From Shewanella algicola (GTDB lineage: Bacteria > Pseudomonadota > Gammaproteobacteria > Enterobacterales > Shewanellaceae): 56,460 bases of DNA. Made by a program: the position numbers and the translations under genes. Location of the stretch: assembly GCF_014648035.1 (NCBI RefSeq), contig NZ_BMQI01000031.1, positions 1 through 56,460 on the forward strand, read 5' to 3'. Shown in pieces: positions 27,717 to 35,905 of this stretch; positions within the stretch are counted from its first letter, which is position 1, and the number at the start of each line of letters is the position of its first letter. The notes beneath the pieces are model-generated. The model was given only the letters and a program-made list of their open reading frames with translations, searched no databases and was not told where the DNA came from.

Positions 27717-28322
27717 TTAATCAGCTTGCTTAGAAATCACCAAAGTGACTTCGGCAACCGTAATACCAAACTTGATAATATCGCTTTTATTAATAATGGT
27801 ATTTTGATCGACTAAAAACATCCAATCGTCAAAATGTACTTCATATTCGCTATCATCAACCGCCAATAGCATGTCGTAGCGCCAACGCAGTGCACTGCCT
27901 TTGGATTCACCTTGTGCGATACCTAAAATGTCATTCGCGGTGCCTAAATAACTACCGTCACCTTGGTCGATAATAGTCCACACTCGAGTTTGTTTTTCGC
28001 CATCATCATACACAAACCACTCGTTAATCACCCCTTGTTTACCTTGCGGGGTATCACTCCAATGCGCCTCCATGGTCACGGTAAATTTGCGCGTCACCTT
28101 GCCAGAGAAATCTTGCACTATGCCGGCAGCAGTTAATTTGCCATCAAAAAACTCGGCTAAATCAAGCTTTGGGGTGGTGTTGGCATAGTCATCAATTGAT
28201 GCCGATGAGCATGACATTAACCCGAGAGCCAATAATGCCAGCACAATGGTTTTACCTAACGGCTTAAGCCCTTTTGTCAACAAGTGCCTGGCGGTAAATA
28301 CAGAGGATAATTTCGATAACAT
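27717..28322 (-). CDS. DUF3833 family lipoprotein
   Basis: This 201-residue protein has an N-terminal hydrophobic segment ending in the lipobox LMSC (Cys near residue 38), so it should be a lipoprotein. The rest is beta-rich and matches DUF3833: FFDGKLTAAGIVQDFSGKVTRKFTV, then WTIIDQGDGSYLGTANDILGIAQGES, and DDWMFLVDQNTIINKSDI. It is the last gene of the eight-gene leftward run that contains Cfa. By context it may carry or process modified lipids at the outer membrane; no catalytic motif is evident. Confidence 0.78.
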   Translation of the reverse strand: MLSKLSSVFTARHLLTKGLKPLGKTIVLALLALGLMSCSSASIDDYANTTPKLDLAEFFDGKLTAAGIVQDFSGKVTRKFTVTMEAHWSDTPQGKQGVINEWFVYDDGEKQTRVWTIIDQGDGSYLGTANDILGIAQGESKGSALRWRYDMLLAVDDSEYEVHFDDWMFLVDQNTIINKSDIIKFGITVAEVTLVISKQAD

Positions 28323-28341
28323 CGTTCAACCTTAGTTGGAG

Positions 28342-28968
28342 TTAGTTCATACCAATAAGCTGCTGACGCAGTTTAGGACGGCTAGTGTTTTCAGATAACC
28401 AAATCGCTAAAAAGTCTTGCGGAAACTCGATATGACTGACTTGAAAGTACGGTTTATCATTAAACAAAAACTCAGCTTGTGCGCGGTTATTGACCATAAA
28501 TGTTAGCCTGTCGCCCTCTTTTACGTCGGGCCAAGCATTAACGAGCTGTTCACGGTATTGGTCAATTTGTTGCTCAGATAAACCTAGGTGCAACCATTGG
28601 TCGACAGTGGCATCAATTAAGTCTTCAGCGTCAATGTCACGGTGGTATTCAATTTCAAGCTTTAATGGCCATTGTTCTGCCTGATACTTACCGTCAATTG
28701 AATATAATGTTGCGCTGTAAATGTCGAACCACATCATGCTCATACTGGCTGAACCGACTTGAATAAGCGTTGCAGATGGCTGCTGTATCGTTAAAACCGG
28801 CAGTGCTTCAGTGCTGTGCGTTGTTGACGATTGATTGGCCATAGCATTACTCATGCTGAGCGTTAAAATCAATATCACTACTGCCGCACCGACGACACCA
28901 AAAAGCAGTTCGACCAACCATTGATAAGCATTGCTACTGACGTTTACCGCCCGGTTTAACGTTTTCAT
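28342..28968 (-). CDS. Chalcone isomerase-like (Chalcone_3) exported protein
   Basis: The 208-residue protein has an N-terminal membrane segment (about 18-42, possibly a signal anchor). A domain follows with VGSASMSMMWFDIYSATLYSIDGKYQ, then PLKLEIEYHRDIDAEDLIDATVDQWLHLG, the pattern of bacterial chalcone-isomerase-like proteins. Such proteins often lie near fatty-acid-modifying genes; members of the fold bind fatty acids, but isomerase activity is not expected. It overlaps the upstream DUF2878 gene by 4 bases (ATGA), indicating coupled translation. Confidence 0.75.
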   Translation of the reverse strand: MKTLNRAVNVSSNAYQWLVELLFGVVGAAVVILILTLSMSNAMANQSSTTHSTEALPVLTIQQPSATLIQVGSASMSMMWFDIYSATLYSIDGKYQAEQWPLKLEIEYHRDIDAEDLIDATVDQWLHLGLSEQQIDQYREQLVNAWPDVKEGDRLTFMVNNRAQAEFLFNDKPYFQVSHIEFPQDFLAIWLSENTSRPKLRQQLIGMN

Positions 28969-29483
28969 TGCCGACTCTCCTGGGTTAGACCTCTGGTGTA
29001 TTCACCGCGACTTACCATTAACAATACGGGAAACAACACACTCCAGATCACTGCCAGCACAATTGCACTCACCCACTGACCATAAGGCAAAACAACTGCA
29101 TTAAACTCAGCACCCGCAATGTAACTTAAGGTACCAAACACCGCGCCAAATAAGGCTTGTAAGCTTACGGCTATCCGTTGAAAAAACACCAGACTGTATC
29201 TAAGGCTTAGGGCAAAGACTAACCATAACAACGCTAACCAATAAGGAGTGTCGGCAAATACAAACACACCAGCCCAAGTAAGCAAAGTGTCAACACTCAT
29301 GCCAATCACGGCGCACAAACACATTAATTGAAAATCGAGTCGCTGCGATTGAGACAATAAAAAATGGCTCACCACCAGCACAATAGACAATAACAGCAGT
29401 TGGTTGCCAGCAAGAACGCCAGCCCACCACACTAACTGAAACGATAACGCATTTAAGATGATAAATAGCTTTGGATTAGGCAT
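28965..29483 (-). CDS. DUF2878 family membrane protein
   Basis: This 172-residue inner-membrane protein has about five or six helices, starting with LFIILNALSFQLVWWAGVLAGNQLLLLSIVLVV, then a DTLLTWAGVFVF segment, consistent with DUF2878. No function is known. The chosen ATG at 29483 has GAGGTAG five bases upstream. A longer frame starting at 29561 would overlap the end of cfa and adds a non-hydrophobic head, so it was rejected. It lies between cfa and the chalcone-isomerase-like gene. Confidence 0.75.
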   Translation of the reverse strand: MPNPKLFIILNALSFQLVWWAGVLAGNQLLLLSIVLVVSHFLLSQSQRLDFQLMCLCAVIGMSVDTLLTWAGVFVFADTPYWLALLWLVFALSLRYSLVFFQRIAVSLQALFGAVFGTLSYIAGAEFNAVVLPYGQWVSAIVLAVIWSVLFPVLLMVSRGEYTRGLTQESRQ

Positions 29484-29532
29484 AACTACCTCGTCGCATA
29501 AGCAAGCTTGCTCGCAGGATGCGAGCAACGCA

Positions 29533-30768
29533 TCATGAGCGATATTGCGGTCTAACGGCAACCAGATGGACCGTACTCGTGGTGCGTTCTAAAAAGCCGC
29601 CTTCGCAGTAACTTAAATAAAACTTCCACATCCTTATAAAGTCATCGCCATAATTTAATGCTTTAATCTTGTCGTATGCCACATCAAAGTTTTCATGCCA
29701 GTGCTTTAATGTCCGCGCATAGTCTTTGCCCATATCACTCACTGACCAGGTGACCATGTCAGTCTTTTTAGCGATGTGTTTGGTCATTTCGCTAACCGAA
29801 GGCAGGCAACCACCTGGGAAAATATAACGTTGAATGAAATCAACGCTTTTGCGGTAGCTGTTATAACGCTGGTCGGCAATAGTAATAGCTTGAATGAGCA
29901 TGCGACCATTAGGTTTGAGTAAGTGCTGCAGCTTTTCAAAAAAGCCGCCTAGGTATTCATGACCTACTGCTTCAATCATTTCAATTGATACTACGCGATC
30001 ATATTCACCGGTGAGCAGTCGGTAGTCTTGCTTAAGTAAAGTAATCTTGTCTTCTAAGCCTTCTTGCTTAACGCGTGCAACGGCATAATCGTATTGTGCG
30101 TCTGAAATGGTTGTAGTGGTGACATTAACGCCAAAGTGCTTAGCGGCATAAATGGCCAATGCGCCCCAGCCGGTACCCACTTCAAGTAGGGTTTGCCCTG
30201 GCGTTAAATCTAAACGTTCGCAGATAGTGTGCAACTTATGGATTTGCGCCTCATCTAACGTACTGTCATCATTAGGGTATAGCGCACTTGAGTACATCAT
30301 TTCTGGATCTAAAAACTGCTGATACATGTCATTACCTAAATCGTAATGCGCTAAAATATTGCGTTTAGAACCCGCTTCAGAATTTCGATTTAATACATGT
30401 TTTAAGCGGCTAACCCCATTACTTAACCATGAAAAATACCGCTCAATATTGTCGAGTAAAGCTAAATTACGCGCAAAAACTTGCACCACTTTAGTTAAAT
30501 CAGGACTGCACCAATGACCTTGAATATAGGCTTCACCGGCACCAATTGAACCACCAAACACCACCTGACGATAAAAATTAGGGTGCATGACCTGCATCGT
30601 TGCATGGACATCACTTTTGGCATCGCCAAACTCAGCAGTCTGGTTGCCGTCTACAATCGTTAAATGACCTTCTGCAAGATGTGCGAGTGCACGTAATAAA
30701 ATTTTTCTTGCCAGACTGTCTGATAAACCAGCTTGAGCCATGCTACTTTGTGTGGCTGTATTTTCCAT
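29533..30768 (-). CDS. cfa: Cyclopropane-fatty-acyl-phospholipid synthase family methyltransferase
   Basis: The 411-residue protein transfers a methylene/methyl group from S-adenosylmethionine to the double bond of membrane phospholipid acyl chains. It has the SAM motif LEVGTGWGALAIYAAKHFG near 200-218, and downstream VSIEMIEAVGHEYLGGFFEKLQHLLKPNGRMLIQ typical of the Cfa family. FIQRYIFPGGCLPS and the C-terminal RMWKFYLSYCEGGFLERT are also family marks. The ATG at 30768 has GGAGA seven bases upstream; a GTG at 30789 would add seven residues. In this operon context it may be a specialised Cfa-like methyltransferase such as UfaM rather than the general Cfa. Confidence 0.87.
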   Translation of the reverse strand: MENTATQSSMAQAGLSDSLARKILLRALAHLAEGHLTIVDGNQTAEFGDAKSDVHATMQVMHPNFYRQVVFGGSIGAGEAYIQGHWCSPDLTKVVQVFARNLALLDNIERYFSWLSNGVSRLKHVLNRNSEAGSKRNILAHYDLGNDMYQQFLDPEMMYSSALYPNDDSTLDEAQIHKLHTICERLDLTPGQTLLEVGTGWGALAIYAAKHFGVNVTTTTISDAQYDYAVARVKQEGLEDKITLLKQDYRLLTGEYDRVVSIEMIEAVGHEYLGGFFEKLQHLLKPNGRMLIQAITIADQRYNSYRKSVDFIQRYIFPGGCLPSVSEMTKHIAKKTDMVTWSVSDMGKDYARTLKHWHENFDVAYDKIKALNYGDDFIRMWKFYLSYCEGGFLERTTSTVHLVAVRPQYRS

Positions 30769-30867
30769 TTTTTGTCTCCAGTTCATCACTGCGTAGGCTA
30801 AATCACCTTATTCACAGTCAATACGTTACGTCAGTCCATTTGGTTTACAATTGCTTTTACTTACTCG

Positions 30868-31692
30868 TTAACTATGTTGATTAGATGGTTTTGTCGGCTG
30901 CTTACTCACAAAGGGAATACGTTTAACAAACAGCTTGAGTGCTTGCCAATAAATACCCAACATAATATTGGCTGTCATGAGCGGAAAGTGCAGCATAAAA
31001 CCTCGCATACTTTTCGCGCTGATCTCCTGGCGTTTAAGCACCACGCCTGCATCAAATAGTTTATCGTTGCTCTCATTACGATTTTCAATAGTGACCTTTA
31101 GAAACTTAGCTGGCGCGGTAATTCGCCATAAGTAATGCATGTCTAAATTCATAAATGGCGATACATGAAACACCTTGTCGGTGTGGGTCGTATTGGCCAT
31201 ATCCACGAGATAGCAATGGCGTTCATTCCAGGGGGTATTACTGACCTCAGCCAGCATATAAACCATTTCGTCATTGTGATAACAAAAATAAAAATTCACC
31301 GGGCTAAAATAAAACCCACAATGGCGAATTTGCCCTGAAAAAATCACCTTATCGCACACTTGGTCTGCACCTAAATGCGCAATGGTGGCTAACACCCGTT
31401 GTTTTAACGCGCTAGCGTCATCACCATGGCAAGCTGGTGGCAACACTAATGCATCAGCAAATTGCTTATCCAATTCATTTAAGTAGTCGCTAGGCTTAAA
31501 TTTTAGTGGGGTAAATCGGTCTGTAGAAAACAATTTACTGGTGGCACATATGGCATCGACTTCGTCTAAATCAATTGCCATCATCGCCAGCTTGTAGCCA
31601 AAACTGTGCACTTTAGGCACGTGGCGACGATGGCTCACGGTGCCGGTATAAATGCCGCTATGTAGGGTCTGTGGCGATGAAGTTAATGTCAT
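30868..31692 (-). CDS. DUF1365 domain protein
   Basis: This 274-residue protein matches DUF1365. It opens LHSGIYTGTVSHRRHVPKVHSFGYKLAMMAIDLDEVD, and the middle contains CGFYFSPVNFYFCYHNDEMVYMLAEVSNTPWNERHCYLV, then FHVSPFMNLDMHYLWRI. The family has no established activity but is almost always beside the FAD amine-oxidase-like gene and a Cfa-type gene, as here. It overlaps the upstream oxidoreductase gene by 4 bases. The C-terminal part has one hydrophobic stretch (MLHFPLMTANIMLGIYWQAL). Confidence 0.82.
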   Translation of the reverse strand: MTLTSSPQTLHSGIYTGTVSHRRHVPKVHSFGYKLAMMAIDLDEVDAICATSKLFSTDRFTPLKFKPSDYLNELDKQFADALVLPPACHGDDASALKQRVLATIAHLGADQVCDKVIFSGQIRHCGFYFSPVNFYFCYHNDEMVYMLAEVSNTPWNERHCYLVDMANTTHTDKVFHVSPFMNLDMHYLWRITAPAKFLKVTIENRNESNDKLFDAGVVLKRQEISAKSMRGFMLHFPLMTANIMLGIYWQALKLFVKRIPFVSKQPTKPSNQHS

Positions 31693-32957
31693 AAGGTGAT
31701 CCCAAAAAGATTACACACGTCTACCGCGCTGCGCACGCCGTCTTCATGAAAACCGTTGTGCCAATATGCGCCCGCATAATAAGTATGGCGCTTGCCGTTG
31801 ATTAGCGCTTTTTTAGCTTGCGACTTCATGCTGGCGTCATTAAACACCGGATGGGCATAATTAAATTTACGTAAAATTTTAGTTTCGTCAATTAAATCAG
31901 TTTGATTTAAGGTGACACAAAAGGTTGGCGCATCTTTAGGTAAACGCTGCAAAATGTTCATATTATAAGTGACACTCGCAGGGCGCTGGGTGATATCAAG
32001 TTCGTTTTCACCGTCTAAACGGTAGTTCCAACTGGCCCACGCGGCTTTGCGTTTTGGCAGCACATTAATATCAGTATGCAGTACGACCTCATTATTTTGA
32101 TAAGCCATCGGGGCTAATATTTCTGTCTCGTCCTGGCTTGGATCGGTAAGCATGGCGAGTGCTTGATCGCTATGACACGTCAGCACCACATCATCAAACT
32201 GTTGCCACTCGCCATTAGACACCTGTACCTGCACGCCATCTTCACTGCGTTTAATCCCGGTGACAGGCGAGTTAAGATGAATACGCTCTTTAAACGGTGC
32301 GGTTAATGCTGGAATGTAGCTGCGTGAGCCACCTTCAAGCACATGCCACTGTGGGCGGTCGTTAATGTTGAGTAAGCCGTGGTGTTGAAAAAAGCGGATA
32401 AAAAATCGCAATGAAAAGCCGCGCATGTCATCAATACTGGACGACCAAATCGCTGCGCCCATGGGCAAAATATAATGCTCACAAAAAAAGGCAGAAAAGT
32501 CATTTTGGTCTAGGTATTCACCCAGCGTGGTATTGGGGTATTTGTCGGCTTCATAAATCGCTTTACAGCCGTTGTTAAACCGTACAATTTCGCCAAGAAA
32601 TTTGTAAAAGCTGGGGCGAAATAAATTACGGCGCTGGGCGAACAAGCTCCATAAATTATGACCGTTATATTCGAGCCCGCTAATGGCGTTGTTCACGCTA
32701 AAACTCATTTCTGTGGGTATGGATTTAACCTTAAGCTGATCCATGAGCTTTTCGAATCGTGGGTAAGTTCGGTCATTAAATACAATAAAACCGGTATCAA
32801 TTGCGTACGACTTTCCTGCCACTTCGACATCGACCGTTGCGGTGTGCCCACCAATATAATCATTGGCTTCAAACACGGTAACCTTGTGTTCACGGCTCAA
32901 TAAATGTGCACAAGTTAAGCCTGATATGCCCGTACCAATCACGGCGATATTTTTCAT
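31689..32957 (-). CDS. FAD-dependent amine-oxidase-like oxidoreductase
   Basis: The 422-residue flavoprotein starts with IAVIGTGISGLTCAHLLSREHKVTVFEANDYIGGHTATVDV, the FAD-binding fold and the second GG doublet of the amine oxidase/phytoene desaturase superfamily. The C-terminal end YYAGAYWHNGFHEDGVRSAVDV completes the flavin site. AAGGATGATTAA precedes the ATG. It sits with DUF1365 and Cfa, an arrangement known from singlet-oxygen-induced operons. There a related flavoprotein acts on methylated fatty acids (UfaD in Rhodobacter furan fatty acid synthesis). A desaturase on Cfa products is the leading inference; true amine oxidation is unlikely. Confidence 0.8.
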   Translation of the reverse strand: MKNIAVIGTGISGLTCAHLLSREHKVTVFEANDYIGGHTATVDVEVAGKSYAIDTGFIVFNDRTYPRFEKLMDQLKVKSIPTEMSFSVNNAISGLEYNGHNLWSLFAQRRNLFRPSFYKFLGEIVRFNNGCKAIYEADKYPNTTLGEYLDQNDFSAFFCEHYILPMGAAIWSSSIDDMRGFSLRFFIRFFQHHGLLNINDRPQWHVLEGGSRSYIPALTAPFKERIHLNSPVTGIKRSEDGVQVQVSNGEWQQFDDVVLTCHSDQALAMLTDPSQDETEILAPMAYQNNEVVLHTDINVLPKRKAAWASWNYRLDGENELDITQRPASVTYNMNILQRLPKDAPTFCVTLNQTDLIDETKILRKFNYAHPVFNDASMKSQAKKALINGKRHTYYAGAYWHNGFHEDGVRSAVDVCNLFGITL

Positions 32958-32982
32958 TTAATCATCCTTACTGAAAGCTATT

Positions 32983-33738
32983 TTAGTTATTTTTCTTTGC
33001 TAGCAAAGACACCAGCAATGACTCAGGTAATAACGAAGCCAATTTAAGTAGCCAGGTAAACTTACCCGGAAAGTGAATTTCATTACGTTGGCGTTGCATG
33101 CCTTTAAAAATGGCGACGGCGGCTTGCTGAGCCGTAATTTGCATTGGCATCGCAAAATCGTTTTTATCGGTTAATGGGGTTTTAACAAAGCCCGGACAAA
33201 TGACACTCACGCCGATGTCATGTTCAGCTAAATCCACCCGCAAACTGCGGCCTAAATAACTGATGGCGGCTTTTGATGCACCATAGGCTTCAGCTCGAGG
33301 GAAGGGTAAATAGGTGGCACTTGAACTCATTAAGCCAAGTTGGGCACCACTGCTGAGTAATGGCAAAAAATGTTCCAGACAATAACCCATTGCAACCACA
33401 TTGGTGTTAATGACTCGGGCAAATAATGCCGAGTCAAAATGCAATGCATCGTCGATATATTCACAGCTGCCCGCATTAAGTATTACCTGTTGTAATTGCC
33501 AGTGATTATCGAACAGCAGTTGTTTAAGATCGGTAGCTGTGGTTTGCACTTGCGCACTGTCGGTAATGTCAAAATCAAGTGGCGTCGCGCCTCTAATGCC
33601 TTGCAGCGCCTCGCGGTTACGGCCACAGGCAATCACTTGAATGCCTTGAGCAAGATAATGCTCAGCCAACGCAAGGCCGATGCCCGAACTGGCGCCAGTA
33701 ATTAACACTGCAGGCGTTTTAGTTGTTGTCATTACCAT
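32983..33738 (-). CDS. Short-chain dehydrogenase/reductase
   Basis: The 251-residue classical SDR has the cofactor motif TGASSGIG at about 15-22, NAG at about 90, catalytic Ser in SSSATY near 140, and YGASK (Tyr/Lys) near 153-157, followed by the ICPGFVKTPLT segment. It would use NAD(P)H on a carbonyl or alcohol substrate, here perhaps a lipid. The ATG at 33738 overlaps the last base of the upstream stop codon; a second in-frame ATG is at 33732. Downstream is the FAD oxidoreductase gene after 25 bases. Confidence 0.85.
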   Translation of the reverse strand: MVMTTTKTPAVLITGASSGIGLALAEHYLAQGIQVIACGRNREALQGIRGATPLDFDITDSAQVQTTATDLKQLLFDNHWQLQQVILNAGSCEYIDDALHFDSALFARVINTNVVAMGYCLEHFLPLLSSGAQLGLMSSSATYLPFPRAEAYGASKAAISYLGRSLRVDLAEHDIGVSVICPGFVKTPLTDKNDFAMPMQITAQQAAVAIFKGMQRQRNEIHFPGKFTWLLKLASLLPESLLVSLLAKKNN

Positions 33739-34241
33739 TACTTAGCTGCCCTATTTTTTAACAAGCTAATCAAACCACCTAAAAACGGCACTTGCTCATA
33801 CAACATTTGCCCAAGGTCAAAATAGTCTCGATGGGCATAGATTTTGTCGTCAAACTTGAGTTGCGACATACCTTCTACCTGAATATGTTGGCCTTTATTT
33901 AACTTAGGGTGCGCGTAAGTCATGGTCCAATATAACGCTGCCTGGCTATTGCTGTGGCTCACGACCACTTCTTTAATATCAAACTCAATGTGGGTGACGT
34001 TAAGGTACATGTTGGCAAAGTAACGCGTGAGGTCGTCGATGCCATTAACCTGATGCATAGGATCGCGAAAGCCAATATCGTCACGATACACTTGTTGTAG
34101 TAAATGTAAGTTATCTTTATTAAGTTGCTGATACATATTAATAAATGCATCTACAATCGCAGGATGGCCATGACTAGACGTTGTGTTTACGCCATTTGAT
34201 GGTTCAGTTGAAGTATCAACTATCGACTGTGCACCTTGCAT
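33738..34241 (-). CDS. NTF2-like (SnoaL fold) protein
   Basis: This 167-residue protein has an NTF2-like cone fold: AIVDAFINMYQQLNKDNLHLLQQVYRDDIGFRDPMHQVNGIDDLTRYFANMY, then WTMTYAHPKLNKGQHIQVEGMSQLKF and a C-terminal YAHRDYFDLGQMLYEQVPFLG. It probably binds or isomerises a hydrophobic substrate. It is the first gene of the eight-gene run ending at 27717. The ATG at 34241 has AAGAGGAG upstream, much better than a TTG at 34286. No clear sigma-70 or ECF promoter could be assigned in the 200 bases upstream. Confidence 0.78.
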   Translation of the reverse strand: MQGAQSIVDTSTEPSNGVNTTSSHGHPAIVDAFINMYQQLNKDNLHLLQQVYRDDIGFRDPMHQVNGIDDLTRYFANMYLNVTHIEFDIKEVVVSHSNSQAALYWTMTYAHPKLNKGQHIQVEGMSQLKFDDKIYAHRDYFDLGQMLYEQVPFLGGLISLLKNRAAK

Positions 34242-34400
34242 TAACAAACTCCTCTTATGCCAACTTTGTGAGCATAAAAACAACAATGCCTTATATCACA
34301 ATAAGATAAAAGTGTTTCGTGCTTTCAAATTCAGACTTATTCAATTAAGAGATGATACGAGGTAAGGTAAAATGCAGATCACTATGGTAGGTAAAAAGCA

Positions 34401-34428
34401 AAACGCCCAGGCTAAGGCCTGGGCGTTT
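34401..34428. terminator. Terminator of nnrS-nrfA
   Basis: Stem AAACGCCCAGG (34401-34411) / CCTGGGCGTTT (34418-34428), 27 bases beyond the nrfA stop on the minus strand. Confidence 0.85.
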
Positions 34429-34454
34429 GTGATTCAATGGCTCAACAAAACAAA

Positions 34455-35864
34455 TTAATAACCGGTTTTAGCCACCGGATGCCAATGTTTCTCCACTTCT
34501 TGTTTAATAAAGGCTTGCTTAGCTTTAACAGCATCGGCCTCAACAAATCCAATGGCGGCATGGGCTTTTTCTTTAGTGCTGTAGTCTGGATATTCGACTT
34601 TTTCAACCGACAGTTGGCTCAATACCCTGGCTAATGCTTCACGGCCATAAGTAATTTGTTCGGTTGCCATATCGAGTAACTCAACACCTTCTTTAGGGTT
34701 ATGGGCAAATAAACCGTGTGAAGCCATGGCAAAATCCCAACGCCACTGCGCATGGCGAATCGCCATAATAGAATCGTTCATTTGTGGCCATGTTGCACCC
34801 GCGTCCCAAGCCGCCTTAGCTTCATAATGGGCTTTAACTAATAAAGACTCTACATTGCGCGCTTTAGCATCAATATTGGCTTTGATTTTATCGAGTTTTG
34901 TGACCATAGCCGCTTTGCTACCATGACAACTAGAACAAGCTTGCTCAAAGTTATCCATGGCAGAAGCCACTTTATGATCGGTAAATGCATTACCTTGCTC
35001 GTCTTTGGTCTCTGGCATATGACAGGTTATGCAAGTCACGCCTTTTTTAGCATGAGTAGACCGGCTCCAGTGTTCAAATTCTGGGTGACGCGCTTTTAAT
35101 ATCGGGGTTTTCGAAATCGGATGGATCCATTCGTAAAAACGACGGGTGTCATAATACTTTTCAATGGTGTCAGCGGTATTGCCAAAAATCCACGGGATAT
35201 TAACCTTGTTATTGTTTTCTGGTTGAAAATAATAACTCACATGACATTGCCCACACACTTGTGCGCCTTGCATGGTGCTGTCTTGTTTATCAAATGGCAG
35301 TTTAATTTTTGCCATCGCATCTTGAGCATGAGGACGAGGTAAAGCTAACTCCGCACTGCCATCAACATGGCAATCACTACAATACACTACCGATTTTATC
35401 TCGCGGCCTAAGTCGACAAAATTAGCACCTGAATAACCTTGAATACCCATTTCTTTCATCAGTCTTGGGGCGTCTGGAGTTTTACAGGTCCAGCAACTGG
35501 CAGATAGCCCTTTATCGCCTTCAGCTATTGCAACACCAGTACGTAAAGTATGAGTGACGTCGGCTACCGCGAACTGATGGCCACGCGGACTATGATATTC
35601 TTTTGCAAACGATGAGCCGGCCCACAAAATAATACTGGCAGGATATTGCGCCAACATATCTTCGCGTTCTTCCTGCTCTACGGTTGCCTCCCAAGAAGAA
35701 AATTGATTGGGAAATTTGATCTGATTTGGGTCAATTTCAGCGCTTTGCAGTGACCAGGAGGTCAATGTCAATAATGCCAGCCCACTAACAATAATACCTA
35801 AGCCCGTTTTACTGCGTAAAGGACGAGTGGCTTTCATCATCACGTCTATTATTGGATTAATCAT
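34455..35864 (-). CDS. nrfA: Ammonia-forming cytochrome c nitrite reductase
   Basis: The 469-residue periplasmic pentahaem enzyme reduces nitrite to ammonia with six electrons. Haem sites are visible in order: the active-site CWTCK at 124-128 with Lys as haem ligand, then CSDCH 162-166, CGQCH 204-208, CITCH 278-282 and CSSCH 310-314. The N-terminal signal is a hydrophobic stretch at about 21-37 ending LQSAE. Length fits NrfA (about 470-480). It follows the NnrS gene by 41 bases in the same direction. No nrfBCD or nrfH is present, so electrons presumably come from a shared quinol dehydrogenase such as CymA, as known in Shewanella. Confidence 0.95.
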   Translation of the reverse strand: MINPIIDVMMKATRPLRSKTGLGIIVSGLALLTLTSWSLQSAEIDPNQIKFPNQFSSWEATVEQEEREDMLAQYPASIILWAGSSFAKEYHSPRGHQFAVADVTHTLRTGVAIAEGDKGLSASCWTCKTPDAPRLMKEMGIQGYSGANFVDLGREIKSVVYCSDCHVDGSAELALPRPHAQDAMAKIKLPFDKQDSTMQGAQVCGQCHVSYYFQPENNNKVNIPWIFGNTADTIEKYYDTRRFYEWIHPISKTPILKARHPEFEHWSRSTHAKKGVTCITCHMPETKDEQGNAFTDHKVASAMDNFEQACSSCHGSKAAMVTKLDKIKANIDAKARNVESLLVKAHYEAKAAWDAGATWPQMNDSIMAIRHAQWRWDFAMASHGLFAHNPKEGVELLDMATEQITYGREALARVLSQLSVEKVEYPDYSTKEKAHAAIGFVEADAVKAKQAFIKQEVEKHWHPVAKTGY

Positions 35865-35905
35865 ATTCTTACCTTAAACAGAAGTTTACTCAAATCAAAA
35901 GAATG

